Of a stretch of 64,000 nucleotides of DNA, positions 1 to 10,030 are shown piece after piece; position 1 is the first letter of the stretch, and each line of letters opens with the position of its first letter. Position numbers and translations under genes: made by a program. The DNA comes from FEN-1297 sp963843605. Lineage in GTDB: Bacteria > Bacteroidota > Ignavibacteria > Ignavibacteriales > Ignavibacteriaceae. Where the stretch lies: NCBI GenBank assembly GCA_963843605.1, contig CAWJLA010000001.1, positions 1,116,001 to 1,180,000 on the forward strand, written 5' to 3'. A model generated the notes under the pieces. It was given only the letters and a program-made list of their open reading frames with translations, was not told the origin of the DNA and searched no databases.

Positions 1-566
1 TTTACTTCCTCCCGTTATTCTGATGAGTTTTAGTCAATACAATAGAGTATAATTTTAATTATAATAATAAGAGTTATATAATTCAAATTTATTACAATTT
101 TTATTCTAATATAATTTTCAAATACCTGTATACTGCTGTATTACAGTAATTAAAAAGAAATTTGTGTCACAAATCTCGTTTAAAATTCTAATAGGATATC
201 TGGCAATTATCGTTTAACCGTGTTTCATTATTTCTCAGCGTTTAAAAACAGTTCGAAATTGAGACAATGTATATCTCTGCCCATCTATCATATTCACTTA
301 AAACGAGCTAGAAATTAAGTTCCCGGCAACAAAAATAAATGGCACAATATTTATAACTAATAATTAGCAGTGTAAATTCTGAAAATAGAAAATCAGTTTT
401 GAGTGCAAGTTTTTGAAGGCAGACAAAAATAATTGAAACGAAAATTAAATTATCTGCCGGGTTGTTATGCTTTTTTTATTTCACCGGAAGAATTGTTCCG
501 GACCTTGATTAGGGATGAAGTTTCTCATCAGGCTAGGAGGGAAAAAATATCCGGACCCCCTAATTA
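1..566. other. AT-rich intergenic region, no gene seen
   Basis: No convincing reading frame on either strand. The only structured piece is a short perfect inverted repeat at 484-501 (CCGGAA, six-base loop, TTCCGG). It lacks a T-run on the correct side to be a terminator for the minus-strand gene that ends at 567. The left edge of the window may cut off a neighbouring gene's regulatory region. Confidence 0.4.
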
Positions 567-1526
567 TCAGGTATGATACTTAAACGTTACTCCTATTTCG
601 TTTAACGCTATCTTTATCGGATAATTAGGGGAAGACTGAAGCAGCCACTTAATGGGTTCGGTTACAGGTTCTTTTCCCTGTTTAAATGTACTGCAGTGTA
701 TCGGAACAAAATATTCAGCTTTCATCTGGCGGGTTGCCATTTGAAGCGCTTCTTCGGGATTGCAGTGAACTCTTTTCCAAGGGTTATACGCACCGATGGG
801 CATGATTGCAATATCCACCGGTTTACCTATCGAGGAAGAAAATTTATCCGTATATGCCGTATCGCCCCCGAATAAAATCCTTTTACCTTTATTTTCCAGA
901 ACATAAGCATTATAGCTGCGCCCTGTTTTTATATCGCCGCGCGATCTGTCCTTTTCCCAGGGAAATCTCCATCCGAAATGTTTAACTTCAAGTGCTTTTA
1001 TATTTAAGTCTCCGTTTGAGATTTCTTCGGTCCAGTCAAGTTCCCTAATAGATCTCCATTTCAAATCTTCAATAACGTCTTTAGTATTAAAGGCGGTAAT
1101 GCAGTCAATCTGTTCCGGAAATTTTTTAGTGATATCAATTAGAGTCTCATAGTCCATATGATCGAGATGTGCATGAGAAAGGAGGACCAAATCCGGTTTC
1201 GGAATTTCATCCATTCGCAAAGCCGGCGGCGTGTATCTGTTTGGTCCGAAAGTGAGTCCGAGAAAATATAGCCCTAACCTGTCATATAAAATAGGGTCGG
1301 TGAGAATTACAGTGCCGTAAAAATTAATTAAAACAGTCGATTGTCCCAGCCAGGCAAGCGTAATATCTTCGTTTTTCCAATTATCCGGCTCGGGTTTATA
1401 CACAGTAAATTTAGGAATTCTTCCTGCATTTACAATTCCCGATTTCAAAAATACAGGAGGAATTAACGTTATACCGGCTGTTAGGCCGATCGCGTTTTTT
1501 ATAAATTGTCTTCTTCTTATCCCCAT
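567..1526 (-). CDS. Exported metallo-beta-lactamase-fold hydrolase (NAPE-PLD/UlaG-like)
   Basis: Predicted metal-dependent hydrolase of the MBL superfamily, in the branch with N-acylphosphatidylethanolamine phospholipase D-like and UlaG-like enzymes. Counting from the longer in-frame ATG at 1556, residues 127-135 read SHAHLDHMD, the dinuclear-metal HxHxDH motif. A GGDTAY segment and a late PIHCSTF segment supply further metal ligands. I prefer the ATG at 1526, because the protein then opens with MGIRRRQFIKNAIGLTAG, a twin-arginine-type signal followed by a hydrophobic stretch, so the enzyme is probably exported or membrane-anchored. The substrate cannot be told; family members act on phospholipids, lactones or phosphodiesters. 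It stands alone downstream of the efflux operon and is separated from it by a terminator. Confidence 0.8.
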   Translation of the reverse strand: MGIRRRQFIKNAIGLTAGITLIPPVFLKSGIVNAGRIPKFTVYKPEPDNWKNEDITLAWLGQSTVLINFYGTVILTDPILYDRLGLYFLGLTFGPNRYTPPALRMDEIPKPDLVLLSHAHLDHMDYETLIDITKKFPEQIDCITAFNTKDVIEDLKWRSIRELDWTEEISNGDLNIKALEVKHFGWRFPWEKDRSRGDIKTGRSYNAYVLENKGKRILFGGDTAYTDKFSSSIGKPVDIAIMPIGAYNPWKRVHCNPEEALQMATRQMKAEYFVPIHCSTFKQGKEPVTEPIKWLLQSSPNYPIKIALNEIGVTFKYHT

Positions 1527-1607
1527 TCCTATTGTCCCCGTGTCCTTTAAATACAAATATTATGTTTATTAATCTACAACTTTTTGATTAAATATTTCAG
1601 GCTTTTT

Positions 1608-1642
1608 AAAAAAAGCCCCGCCGATAATCGGGGGGCAAAAAA
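1608..1642 (-). terminator. Rho-independent terminator of the efflux operon
   Basis: On the minus strand a GC-rich hairpin (1615-1636, outer stem GCCCC/GGGGC around a CGAT/ATCG inner stem) is followed directly by seven T residues (1614-1608). It lies about 45 bases past the stop of the RND pump gene. A short A-run on the other side gives weaker terminator character on the plus strand. Confidence 0.75.
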
Positions 1643-1681
1643 GTTATCATTTTTCTCGCTTATCATATAGAGCAAGATAAT

Positions 1682-4600
1682 TTACGCTTCGTTTAATGAA
1701 GTCTCTGTAGATTTTTTTCTTTCTGTAACTTTTATAATTACAACATAGAACATAGGAATAAATATTACTGCCAGAAGGGTTGCAGTTAACATTCCGCCGA
1801 AGACGGTATAGCCTATATTTATACGGGCATTAGCGCCTGCGCCTGACGCAAGCATTAAAGGAACAACTCCAAGTATAAATGCGAATGAAGTCATTAAGAT
1901 AGGACGAAGCCTAAGTTTCGCGGCTTCTACTGCGGCTTCTACCAGGGGTGTTCCGCTTTCATATTTCATTTTACAATATTCGACAATAAGAATAGCGTTT
2001 TTCGCGGCGAGACCTATCAGGGTTACCATTCCGATCTGGGCATAAATACTGTCGGACAAACCACCGATATTTAATGACAGGAACGCGCCGAAAATACCTA
2101 TCGGCACCGCAAGCAATACGGCAAAGGGTACCGCCCAGCTTTCATAAAGCGCGGCAAGAAAGAGAAATACGAAAAGGATTGCCAGAGCAAAAATGATTAA
2201 GCTTGTGTTGCCGGCTTCGATTTCCTGAAGTGAAGTACCGGAAAATTCGTACGAATATCCTTGCGGTAAAACCTGATCTGCTGTTTCCCGTAAAGCTTCA
2301 ATAGCATCGCCGGAACTGTACCCGGGCGCCGCGTTTCCGCTTATGCTTACGGATCTGTCCATATTGTAATGTGTAATAACAGGAGGTGCTGTTGTTTGGT
2401 TAAAGTTAACGAGTGTACTTAACGGTATCATTTGGCCGGTATTACTACCGACAAAATATTGAGAAAGCATTCCGATATTTGAACGGAAATTCGAGTCGGC
2501 CTGAGCGAAGACATGGAACGTTTTGTTGTATAATGTAAAATCGTTTATATAATATCCGCCGAGAAAAGTCTGGATTGTATTTTCGACATCGGAAATTGAT
2601 ACGCCCATTTTCTTTGCTTTAGCCCGTTCAATCGAAAGCTGAATATCGGGATAATTAAAAGTTGCAGTTGAATAAGCCCCGGTTACTTCGGGTCTTTTCC
2701 TTAAAGCGGCAAGAAAACTTTGTTCAACTTTTTGCAGATCTTCAATTGTACCGGTACTCTGCTTAATTATAAAAGAGAAGCCGGTTGTTCTTCCCAACCC
2801 CGGAATGGGGGCGGGAGAAATGACCAGAACAGTTGCGCCTTTGATCCTTGACGCGGCAGCCATTAATTGTCCGGCAATAGCCGGAGCCTCTCCGTTTTTA
2901 CCCGGTCGTACATCCCAATTCTTCAGTCCAATAAAGGCAGTACCGAAGTTCGATAATCTTGCGCCGGTTAAAAGGTTGAATCCGGGAGCCAGAAAGTAAT
3001 GCTCAATGTATTTATTATGCTGAAGGATCTGCTGGAATTTATCGAGCACTTTTTCCGTCCTTTGTGTGGAAGCACCCGGCGGGAGCTGTATCAGCGCCAT
3101 CAGCATCCCCTGATCTTCATTAGGTAAAAAGGACGTAGGAGTAGTCCTGGACAGCAATCCTACCCCTGCATAAATAACTGCGAGCAGTATGAACATTAAA
3201 GGAGCTTTCTTAATCGTCTTCTTAACCGTCTCGCCGTAGCTTTCCACCCTTCGGTCAAACCATAAATTAAATTTGTAAAAAAATTTGTACAAACCTCTGC
3301 TGTTCTCGTTCACCTGATTGGGAACAAGTAATAATGAGCACAAAGCCGGAGTTAATGTTAAAGCTACAAACGCAGATAATACGACCGATACTGCGATTGT
3401 TACTGCAAATTGTTTGTAAAGCATTCCGGTAATACCGGGCATAAATGCTACTGGAATAAATACGGCCGTAAGTATAAGCGCAATTACCATTACCGGGCTT
3501 CCTACCTCGCTCATTGCCTTAATTGTTGCTTCTTTGGCGGTCATTCCGAATCTGTCTATATTGTGCTGCACCGCTTCCACTACAACAATTGCATCATCCA
3601 CAACTATACCGATGGCCAGTACCATCGCAAACAAAGTAAGCGTATTTATGGAAAATCCGATAAGCGAGAAAAACGCGAATGTTCCGATAAGAGAAACCGG
3701 TATAGCCATCAACGGAATAAGTGTTGTTCTCCAGGTCTGCAGGAAGAAAAAGACTACAACCAGCACCAGCAATAAAGCTTCGAACAGCGTTTTAACAACT
3801 TCATCTATCGACACGCTGACGAATCTGGTATTGTCAACCATTCTTGTCCAGGCAACGTCGGGCGGAAAATTTTTAGAAAGCTCATTCATCTTTTCTTCTA
3901 CCAGCCTTGCCGTTTCCAGAGCATTACTGCCGGGGGTTTGATAAATTGCAATACCGCTTCCTATTTTTCCGTTTACACGGGGAGTACCGCTGTACGATGA
4001 GGAGCCCAGTTCAACGCGCGCTATATCTTTTAATCTTGTTATCGATCCGTCTTTCTGATTCGTTGCAACAACTATATTCCCGAATTCAGCTGCGGAAACT
4101 AATCGTCCTTTAACACTGACGCTCATTTCAAAAGTCTGGTCGCTGGGTGAAGGAGGTGCGCCGACAGCACCGGCGGGTGTAAGATTATTCTGTTCGTTTA
4201 CCGCGTTGATTACATCGGCTGTGGTTATATGCAGATTTGCCATCTTCTGCGGATTCAGCCAGACACGCATTGCAAACTGGGTACCGAACGAGCCTACATC
4301 GCCCACCCCGGGAATACGCGCAATCGCATTTGTCAGGTACATACTGGTATAGTTGTCAAGGAATTTTCTGTCGTGCGTTCCGTTAGGTGAATAAATGGCT
4401 ATAACTTCCAGCATGCTTGTAGATCTTTTTCTGACGGAAAGTCCCGTTCTTTTTATTTCCTGGGGAAGAGCCGGCTGGGCCAGCGAAACTCGGTTTTGAA
4501 CATCCATTGCATCGACATCAACATCGGTACCTATATTAAAGGTAACATTAAGAGAGAAACTTCCGTCGCTTGCACTTGTCGATTCCATATAAAGCATGTT

Positions 4601-4822
4601 TGTTGCGCCGTTAACCTGGTTCTCAACCGGAGTAGCCACGGCATTTTCAACCGCGGAAGCATTTGCACCTGTATATGAACCGGAAACACTTACAACCGGC
4701 GGAGTAACATCGGGCAGCTGAGCAACAGGAAGAACAAAGATTGAAATGGTACCGACTATAATTATGAAAAGCGAAATTACAATTGCCGATATTGGTCTAT
4801 TAATAAATATTTTTGAAAACAT
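1682..4822 (-). CDS. RND-family multidrug efflux pump, inner-membrane transporter (HAE1/AcrB type)
   Basis: Proton-driven inner-membrane component of a tripartite drug efflux system, related to AcrB and MexB. The 1046-residue length matches the family. Residues 1-30 form the first transmembrane helix with the usual short cytoplasmic start (MFSKIFINRP). The proton-relay aspartate pair lies in helix 4 at residues 409-410 (GIVVDDAIVVVEA). Two large periplasmic loops and a second block of helices (about 860-1030, including the LAAKNAILIVEY motif) complete the duplicated fold. It is last in an operon with a lipoprotein adaptor and an outer-membrane factor on the minus strand. Substrate range cannot be read from sequence, but the hydrophobe/amphiphile branch is clearer than the metal (CusA) branch because the methionine relay is absent. 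No dedicated repressor gene lies next to the operon. Confidence 0.95.
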   Translation of the reverse strand: MFSKIFINRPISAIVISLFIIIVGTISIFVLPVAQLPDVTPPVVSVSGSYTGANASAVENAVATPVENQVNGATNMLYMESTSASDGSFSLNVTFNIGTDVDVDAMDVQNRVSLAQPALPQEIKRTGLSVRKRSTSMLEVIAIYSPNGTHDRKFLDNYTSMYLTNAIARIPGVGDVGSFGTQFAMRVWLNPQKMANLHITTADVINAVNEQNNLTPAGAVGAPPSPSDQTFEMSVSVKGRLVSAAEFGNIVVATNQKDGSITRLKDIARVELGSSSYSGTPRVNGKIGSGIAIYQTPGSNALETARLVEEKMNELSKNFPPDVAWTRMVDNTRFVSVSIDEVVKTLFEALLLVLVVVFFFLQTWRTTLIPLMAIPVSLIGTFAFFSLIGFSINTLTLFAMVLAIGIVVDDAIVVVEAVQHNIDRFGMTAKEATIKAMSEVGSPVMVIALILTAVFIPVAFMPGITGMLYKQFAVTIAVSVVLSAFVALTLTPALCSLLLVPNQVNENSRGLYKFFYKFNLWFDRRVESYGETVKKTIKKAPLMFILLAVIYAGVGLLSRTTPTSFLPNEDQGMLMALIQLPPGASTQRTEKVLDKFQQILQHNKYIEHYFLAPGFNLLTGARLSNFGTAFIGLKNWDVRPGKNGEAPAIAGQLMAAASRIKGATVLVISPAPIPGLGRTTGFSFIIKQSTGTIEDLQKVEQSFLAALRKRPEVTGAYSTATFNYPDIQLSIERAKAKKMGVSISDVENTIQTFLGGYYINDFTLYNKTFHVFAQADSNFRSNIGMLSQYFVGSNTGQMIPLSTLVNFNQTTAPPVITHYNMDRSVSISGNAAPGYSSGDAIEALRETADQVLPQGYSYEFSGTSLQEIEAGNTSLIIFALAILFVFLFLAALYESWAVPFAVLLAVPIGIFGAFLSLNIGGLSDSIYAQIGMVTLIGLAAKNAILIVEYCKMKYESGTPLVEAAVEAAKLRLRPILMTSFAFILGVVPLMLASGAGANARINIGYTVFGGMLTATLLAVIFIPMFYVVIIKVTERKKSTETSLNEA

Positions 4823-4851
4823 GTTGTCTGCTTTTTTAGTATTGTGTTATT

Positions 4852-5997
4852 TTAATTTGTATTTGCGGGTCCGCTTGCAAATGGAACCGCTTTAACTTTG
4901 GCGCCGGGTCTTACTTTATCAATACCTTCCACAACTACCTTTTCACCGGGCTTTAATCCGCTTTTGACTATCTGCTTGTTTCCGGAAGTAGGACCGAGCT
5001 GTATTTTAGCTTGTTGTATTGTACTTTTATCATTAACCACATAAACAAAATACTCGTCAAGCAGCTGCTGAACAGCCTGCTGCGGTATTAACATGAACTT
5101 TTCGCCGTTGTTGTTCCGGGTTGATCTTACAACACAGTTCATTCCCGATTTTAGAAATTGATCAGGGTTGGGGAAAGTTAAACGAATCATGATGGTACCT
5201 GTAGTTGGATCCACAGTATTATCAATAAATTCCAAATGTCCTTTATGCTTATACGGTGTTCCGTCCGGTAAAACAAGATTAAATTGGGAAAGTTTATCTT
5301 TGATGCTTTTATCGCTCGAGCCGAGTTTAACATAATCATTTTCCGGCATGTAAAAATCGGCATGCATATTCGCGTTATCAACTATGGTAACAAGCGGAGT
5401 TTGGTTTGCAACTACCAGATCGCCGAGACGAACTTTTGAAACATCGGTCGATCCGCTGAAAGGCGCTACCACTGTCGCATGTCTGAGATCCGTCTGCGCC
5501 CGGGCAACATTCGCCTGAGCCGCGTCAACGTTAGCTATAGCAACCTGCACCTGGGCGTTTGCATGATCAAGCTGAATTTTATCCACGGCATTATGATCCC
5601 AGAGATTCTGATAACGCTGAGCGTCGGTTTTATCCGTTTCCATATTCGTCTGCGCTACCTTCAACTGAGCAACCGCTTGATCGTAAGCTGCTTTGTAAAG
5701 GCTTTTATCAATGTCGTAAAGCGGCTGACCTTTTTGAATGAAGCTACCTTCCTTAAATAAAATATCTTCTACTCTTCCGCCTACATCCGACATAAGATTT
5801 ATCTGTTTATTTGACACCAAAGTAGACGGATATTCCTGCTCCGTGGAAGCAGCCGCGTATTCGACCGGCACAACGCTAACGGAGGCAGTTCCCGCAAAAC
5901 GGTTTCCGCCGCTTTTACTTCCGCAGGAAGTTAATATTACCGAAACGGTTATTGCAGTTAAAAGGATAAACGTATTTTCAAATTGATTTTTTTTCAT
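4852..5997 (-). CDS. RND efflux periplasmic adaptor lipoprotein (membrane fusion protein)
   Basis: Periplasmic adaptor linking the RND pump to the outer-membrane channel. The N-terminus is a lipoprotein signal ending in ILTSC with the lipidated cysteine at residue 25, so the mature protein is membrane-anchored. Next come the split lipoyl half-motifs (around GRVEDILFKEGSFIQKGQPL and VVAPFSGST), separated by a long alpha-hairpin coiled coil rich in Ala, Gln and Asn (roughly residues 100-170), then beta-barrel and membrane-proximal domains. The 381-residue length is normal for AcrA/MexA relatives. It sits 29 bases upstream of the pump start and 22 bases downstream of the outer-membrane factor, so all three are surely cotranscribed. 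Confidence 0.93.
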   Translation of the reverse strand: MKKNQFENTFILLTAITVSVILTSCGSKSGGNRFAGTASVSVVPVEYAAASTEQEYPSTLVSNKQINLMSDVGGRVEDILFKEGSFIQKGQPLYDIDKSLYKAAYDQAVAQLKVAQTNMETDKTDAQRYQNLWDHNAVDKIQLDHANAQVQVAIANVDAAQANVARAQTDLRHATVVAPFSGSTDVSKVRLGDLVVANQTPLVTIVDNANMHADFYMPENDYVKLGSSDKSIKDKLSQFNLVLPDGTPYKHKGHLEFIDNTVDPTTGTIMIRLTFPNPDQFLKSGMNCVVRSTRNNNGEKFMLIPQQAVQQLLDEYFVYVVNDKSTIQQAKIQLGPTSGNKQIVKSGLKPGEKVVVEGIDKVRPGAKVKAVPFASGPANTN

Positions 5998-6019
5998 ATC
6001 CTGTTTTTCAAAATGTTTT

Positions 6020-7366
6020 TTAATATTTAATTCTGCCTAAACTTTTTTCGAGATCGACTTTATTCACCAAGGCCTGGTATAATGCATTTATATAATCATT
6101 CTGCGCCTGCAGTAAGGTGGTTTCCGCGTTCAGCACCTCAATTAAAGGCTGCACACCGTTATCGTACTGATATTTTAAATTGTCGTAATTAAGCTGCGCC
6201 AGTTTTGTATTTTCTTTCTGGGTTTTCAGATTGTCAACGGCATTTTCATACTGACGATAGCTGCTGTTATATTCCAGCTCAATATTGTTCTTCAAATCAT
6301 TTATAGTATTTGTTGATATTTCAACATTCATTTCGGCGGCCTGGTATTGATAAATCCTTTTTAAGCCGGTAAAAATCGGAACGGATAACTGCACGCCTAC
6401 ATATGAAGTCGGATGATACTGCGCATCAAACATGCCGTTGAAGGTATTGCCGTAAAAAGGAGCCTCGTATGTATAAAACGCCGAAAGTTTGGGCAGATAA
6501 CTTCTGACGACGTTGGCTCTTATCAGCCGGTTTAATTCCAGCTGTGTTTTCGCCTGCGAGTATTCTATTCTGTTTTTGTAAAACTGCTCGCCGGGTACAG
6601 TATTAACTTTGGTTAATAAAGAATCTGATATTGCCCCGCTTACAACCAGCGAGTCTGTTACCGGCATACCCATATAATATTTCAATGTCTGCATTTGTGT
6701 TCTGATATTTCTGAGTGCTGTGGATTTTTGAGTAACCGCATTGTTAACGAGAACCTGAATTCTGTCTACATCAACTTTCTGAGCAAGCCCGTTTTGATAT
6801 TCATATTTTGTATCGTTTAACGATTTCTCTGTTCGCGTAATATTTGCGTCAAGTAAACTCAACTGTTCTTTTGAAACCAGTACGCCGTAATATGCCTTCA
6901 TCACTCCTGCAACCATATCTATTTTTGAAAGTCCGGTATTGCCTGCAGATAAATCTTCTTCCAAGTTCGCAGCAGTTGAACTGCCTATCAGAGTAGGATC
7001 AAACAACGTTTGAGTCACATCAATAAATCCCTGCAGCTGATGAGGCGAACCGATTTGAATTTTATTACCGCCGATTATGCTGGTTTGTCTGTTTATATTA
7101 TATTGATAAGTAGCGCTGGCAGTTACCTGGGGAAAAAACTGACTGAAAACTGCCTTCACATTTTCCCGGCTGATCGATTCGGATAATTCCGCGTTCTTTA
7201 CAGTTGCCTGATTTTTAAGCGCATAATTAATACATTCTTTCATATCGAACTTATTAACAACAGGTTTTTCCTGTGCTAACATCATCGAACTTGAAATTAT
7301 TAAAACCGGCAGAACAAGAGTTATGTTTCTAATCTTAAATTTTTTAATATTTTGGGTAAATTTCAT
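6020..7366 (-). CDS. TolC-family outer-membrane efflux channel
   Basis: Outer-membrane factor of the same tripartite efflux system. The two-repeat OEP architecture is visible: DMKECINYALKNQ near the start, long Gln/Asn-rich helices, and a late repeat ending in LIEVLNAETTLLQAQNDY. I place the start at the ATG at 7366 rather than the upstream in-frame ATG at 7426, because the protein then opens with MKFTQNIKKFKIRN followed by a hydrophobic core and an LAQ cleavage site, a normal signal peptide. The longer version would put about 20 polar residues before it. It is first in the operon. Its promoter should lie in the roughly 120 bases before the STAS-like gene, but I cannot identify clear boxes. 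Confidence 0.9.
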   Translation of the reverse strand: MKFTQNIKKFKIRNITLVLPVLIISSSMMLAQEKPVVNKFDMKECINYALKNQATVKNAELSESISRENVKAVFSQFFPQVTASATYQYNINRQTSIIGGNKIQIGSPHQLQGFIDVTQTLFDPTLIGSSTAANLEEDLSAGNTGLSKIDMVAGVMKAYYGVLVSKEQLSLLDANITRTEKSLNDTKYEYQNGLAQKVDVDRIQVLVNNAVTQKSTALRNIRTQMQTLKYYMGMPVTDSLVVSGAISDSLLTKVNTVPGEQFYKNRIEYSQAKTQLELNRLIRANVVRSYLPKLSAFYTYEAPFYGNTFNGMFDAQYHPTSYVGVQLSVPIFTGLKRIYQYQAAEMNVEISTNTINDLKNNIELEYNSSYRQYENAVDNLKTQKENTKLAQLNYDNLKYQYDNGVQPLIEVLNAETTLLQAQNDYINALYQALVNKVDLEKSLGRIKY

Positions 7367-7489
7367 CTTATTGTTTATCCCGTAAAGAGTCATTATAAAT
7401 TTTTCTGTGAACATAAAAGAACTCATTTGAAGTTGTTAGGGTCTGCTGAAGGGGAATTCATGCATTTATTCTGACTTGCAGTAATGAAT

Positions 7490-7879
7490 TCAGGAATTTC
7501 CTTCGTCATTATTTTCCGCCAGCCAGATATTGGCTTCTTTTACCCCGGTAAACAATTGAATTTTAATATCGGCATTTAATTCGTCCAACGTTTTCATAAA
7601 CAAAGAATATGAATTTTTTTTCGTTTCGCCTGTAAGGAAAGCTATTTTGGTTTTCATCATTCTGTTATAGTTAGCGGCAAAAAATTTTTTGAGCTTAAAC
7701 GATTCCTCCGGATTAAAGATAAATTCCGCATTTCTCAGGTCGGCAATAATTTTGATTCCGTCTTTGTATTTCTCATGAGCAAATTCTTGTTCTTTCAGCA
7801 AAATGATATCATCAACATTCACACTGCCCGAATAGGTTTCTACCAGCATATTCTGTTTTATAAATTCACATTCAATCAT
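7490..7879 (-). CDS. STAS/SpoIIAA-like domain protein
   Basis: A 129-residue protein without signal peptide. Its pattern resembles the SpoIIAA-like (STAS/Sec14) family: an opening beta strand (FIKQNMLVETYSG), a LADLRNAEF-type core strand and helix, then TKIAFLTGETKKNSYSLFM. Such proteins bind hydrophobic ligands or partner proteins, and many are uncharacterised. The gene is on the same strand as the efflux operon, but 123 bases separate its stop from the next start, so cotranscription is possible rather than certain. The family assignment is by eye and moderately confident; no catalytic residues are implied. Confidence 0.55.
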   Translation of the reverse strand: MIECEFIKQNMLVETYSGSVNVDDIILLKEQEFAHEKYKDGIKIIADLRNAEFIFNPEESFKLKKFFAANYNRMMKTKIAFLTGETKKNSYSLFMKTLDELNADIKIQLFTGVKEANIWLAENNDEGNS

Positions 7880-8116
7880 ATTCTTTTAACACCGGACATA
7901 AAAAATTATCGGATACCCGTATAACGGCTCAAAACATAATCACAGAATTTCTATTAAAAAAATATTTTCAATCAACGGCCGATTTCTATCTATTAAGCGG
8001 CAATTTACCGGAAGGAATTGCGGATATTGAAAAATAAAGGCTTTTAATTGAAGACAAGTAAAAGGTAATTTAATTAATTTTCTTAAATGACCTTTAGATG
8101 CTATTTTTACGTCATC

Positions 8117-9160
8117 ATGCAGAAAAGTCTTTATATAAAATTTCTCTATAAAAGGCCGATGGTATTCTGGCTGCTGGTGTTCTTATTTTATTTTATAATA
8201 TGGGCGCAGCTTTCATTATACCGCGCAATAATAGTGAGCATATTATTAACGCTTTCGCAGATAATAATTGTCTATGTAAATCAAAAGAAACTTCTCCCTA
8301 ATTTTTTCGATACACAAAGGAAAAAATATATAAATTATGTTTTTTACCTTCTTCTTATAGTAGTGATATGTTCGGTAAGCATTGAGAGAGAACTGATTCC
8401 GTTTTTTAATTTAACCGGAAGATACGAACTTCCTCCGCTTTATTTTGTTATCTTTCAACACTCGCTGGTCGATTTAATAGCTTTCTGGATTAGCACTTCT
8501 CTTTACCTGCTTAACAAAGAAGAACAGAACAAAATTAAGATTGAGGAATTGAAGAAACAGCGTATTGAAACGGAATTAAAGCTGCTTAAATCCCAAATAA
8601 ATCCTCACTTCCTGTTCAATGCTCTGAATAATATTTATGCTATTTCATATACAGGCGACCCTACAACACCGGATAAAATTTTAATGCTGTCAAATATGCT
8701 CAGATATGTTTTGTACGACTGCACATCCGATTATGTAAAATTAAACGATGAACTGGATTATATCTCGGATTATATCGAATTCCAGCAATTGAAAACAGAA
8801 CATAAGCAAAACATAAAATTTTGCGTTGATATTAAAGACGAAGATTATAAAATTTCACCGATGCTGTTAATACCTCTAGTTGAGAACAGTTTTAAGTACA
8901 GTAAAATAGACAAGGATGAAAAAGGATTTGTTAAAATTGATATGCGGCAACTAGACAACAGATTAAATTTTAAAATCACTAACAGTATTCCTTCAGTTCC
9001 CGCGGCTAAAAATGTAATAGCAGACGGAGGTATCGGTTTGGACAATGTGAGGAAAAGACTGGATTTAATTTATCACTCTCATTACTCGCTTCATGTGGAT
9101 AATACGGTAAATGAATTTAAAGTGGAATTAACCATTGATAATGGAAAACAGCAGCAATAA
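8117..9160 (+). CDS. LytS/YehU-type sensor histidine kinase
   Basis: Membrane sensor kinase of the HisKA_7TM-less LytS class (His_kinase/PF06580 type). Four or more hydrophobic helices fill the first 140 residues, then a coiled linker leads to KSQINPHFLFNALNNI, whose histidine is the phosphoacceptor. An ATPase domain follows with an N-box (IPLVENSFKYSK) and a G-box (GGIGLDNVRKRLDLIY). I prefer the ATG at 8117 (MQKSLYIKFLYKR) over the in-frame ATG at 8087, which adds ten residues ahead of the first membrane segment. The gene overlaps the next one, a LytTR response regulator, so the two are translationally coupled and very likely act together. The ligand is unknown. Confidence 0.9.
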   Translation: MQKSLYIKFLYKRPMVFWLLVFLFYFIIWAQLSLYRAIIVSILLTLSQIIIVYVNQKKLLPNFFDTQRKKYINYVFYLLLIVVICSVSIERELIPFFNLTGRYELPPLYFVIFQHSLVDLIAFWISTSLYLLNKEEQNKIKIEELKKQRIETELKLLKSQINPHFLFNALNNIYAISYTGDPTTPDKILMLSNMLRYVLYDCTSDYVKLNDELDYISDYIEFQQLKTEHKQNIKFCVDIKDEDYKISPMLLIPLVENSFKYSKIDKDEKGFVKIDMRQLDNRLNFKITNSIPSVPAAKNVIADGGIGLDNVRKRLDLIYHSHYSLHVDNTVNEFKVELTIDNGKQQQ

Positions 9161-9893
9161 ATATAACTGTATAGTAATAGATGATGAATTTCTGGCTAGA
9201 AAATTATTGTCTGATTATATTTCTAAAATTCCTCAGTTGAATCTTGTGGGCGCGTACGACAGTCCTTTGAACACTATAGGACTCTTCCAGAATGAACGGA
9301 TTGATATTGTTTTTCTCGATATCCAGATGCCCGATATTTCAGGAATAGACTTTATTAAGAACATGACCGTACGTCCTCTGATTATTCTGGTGACTGCTTT
9401 TCCGGAATATGCTCTTCAGGGTTTTGAGCTAGACGTTATAGAATATCTTGTAAAACCGGTACCGCTGCCCAGATTTTTAAAAGCAGTCAACAAGGCGATC
9501 AGCATAGCTGATATAAGACGCAAAGCTGAATTATTCGAGCTGGGAGCTCAGGAAAACATAACCGAAGCAAAGAGACAAACTCAGGATTTTATTGTAATAA
9601 AGTCCGACAGAAAGATAATCAAACTTTCATATGATGAAATATATTTTGTCGAGGGCGCTCTTGAATACGTTAACTTTCAGACAAAAGAAAAAAAATTTAT
9701 GGGTTTATTCTCTCTTAAAGATCTTGAAAAAACTCTTCCCGAAGATCAGTTTATGCGCGTTCATAAGTCTTACATAGTCTCTTTAAATAAAATAAAAGAA
9801 CTGGACGGCAACCAGATTAAACTGGATAAATGGACTATCCCGCTGAGCAAATCCCTCCGCTCAAAACTCCTCGAATACCTCGGAAAGGATTAA
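9141..9893 (+). CDS. LytTR-family response regulator
   Basis: DNA-binding response regulator paired with the LytS-type kinase. The receiver domain shows the acidic pair IDDE, the phosphoacceptor aspartate in VFLDIQMPDISG, a threonine in LVTAFPEYA and the conserved lysine in YLVKPVPLPRF. The C-terminal 100 residues form a LytTR DNA-binding domain (IVIKSDRKIIKLSYDEIYFVEGALEYV, then FMRVHKSYIVSLNKI). LytTR proteins typically bind paired 9-bp direct repeats. The start is taken at 9141 (MENSSNKYNC), 20 bases inside the kinase gene. The neighbouring TonB receptor gene is convergent, so it is not simply downstream in the same transcript, though it could still be a target. Confidence 0.92.
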   Translation: MENSSNKYNCIVIDDEFLARKLLSDYISKIPQLNLVGAYDSPLNTIGLFQNERIDIVFLDIQMPDISGIDFIKNMTVRPLIILVTAFPEYALQGFELDVIEYLVKPVPLPRFLKAVNKAISIADIRRKAELFELGAQENITEAKRQTQDFIVIKSDRKIIKLSYDEIYFVEGALEYVNFQTKEKKFMGLFSLKDLEKTLPEDQFMRVHKSYIVSLNKIKELDGNQIKLDKWTIPLSKSLRSKLLEYLGKD

Positions 9894-9953
9894 ATCCTCT
9901 TCGAAATAACGATCAACCGTACAACTAAAAATTTTCTCCGATCCAATCCTCGA

Positions 9954-9982
9954 AAATCCGCGGTATCCGTGTAGTTCGTGTA
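9954..9982. repeat. Short triplicated intergenic repeat
   Basis: Between the regulator and the TonB receptor, three imperfect copies of a 9-base unit stand in tandem: ATCCGCGGT, ATCCGTGTA and GTTCGTGTA. Similar ATCCGCG/ATCCGTG strings are scattered in intergenic DNA of many bacteria. No coding potential and no known function. Confidence 0.4.
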
Positions 9983-10030
9983 CTGTTCAGTTAATTATCG
10001 AATGGCCCGAAAAAGCCCGGCCCCAAAGCC

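Noticed and set aside
484..501. CCGGAA inverted repeat as terminator
   Set aside because: No T-run follows in the direction needed.
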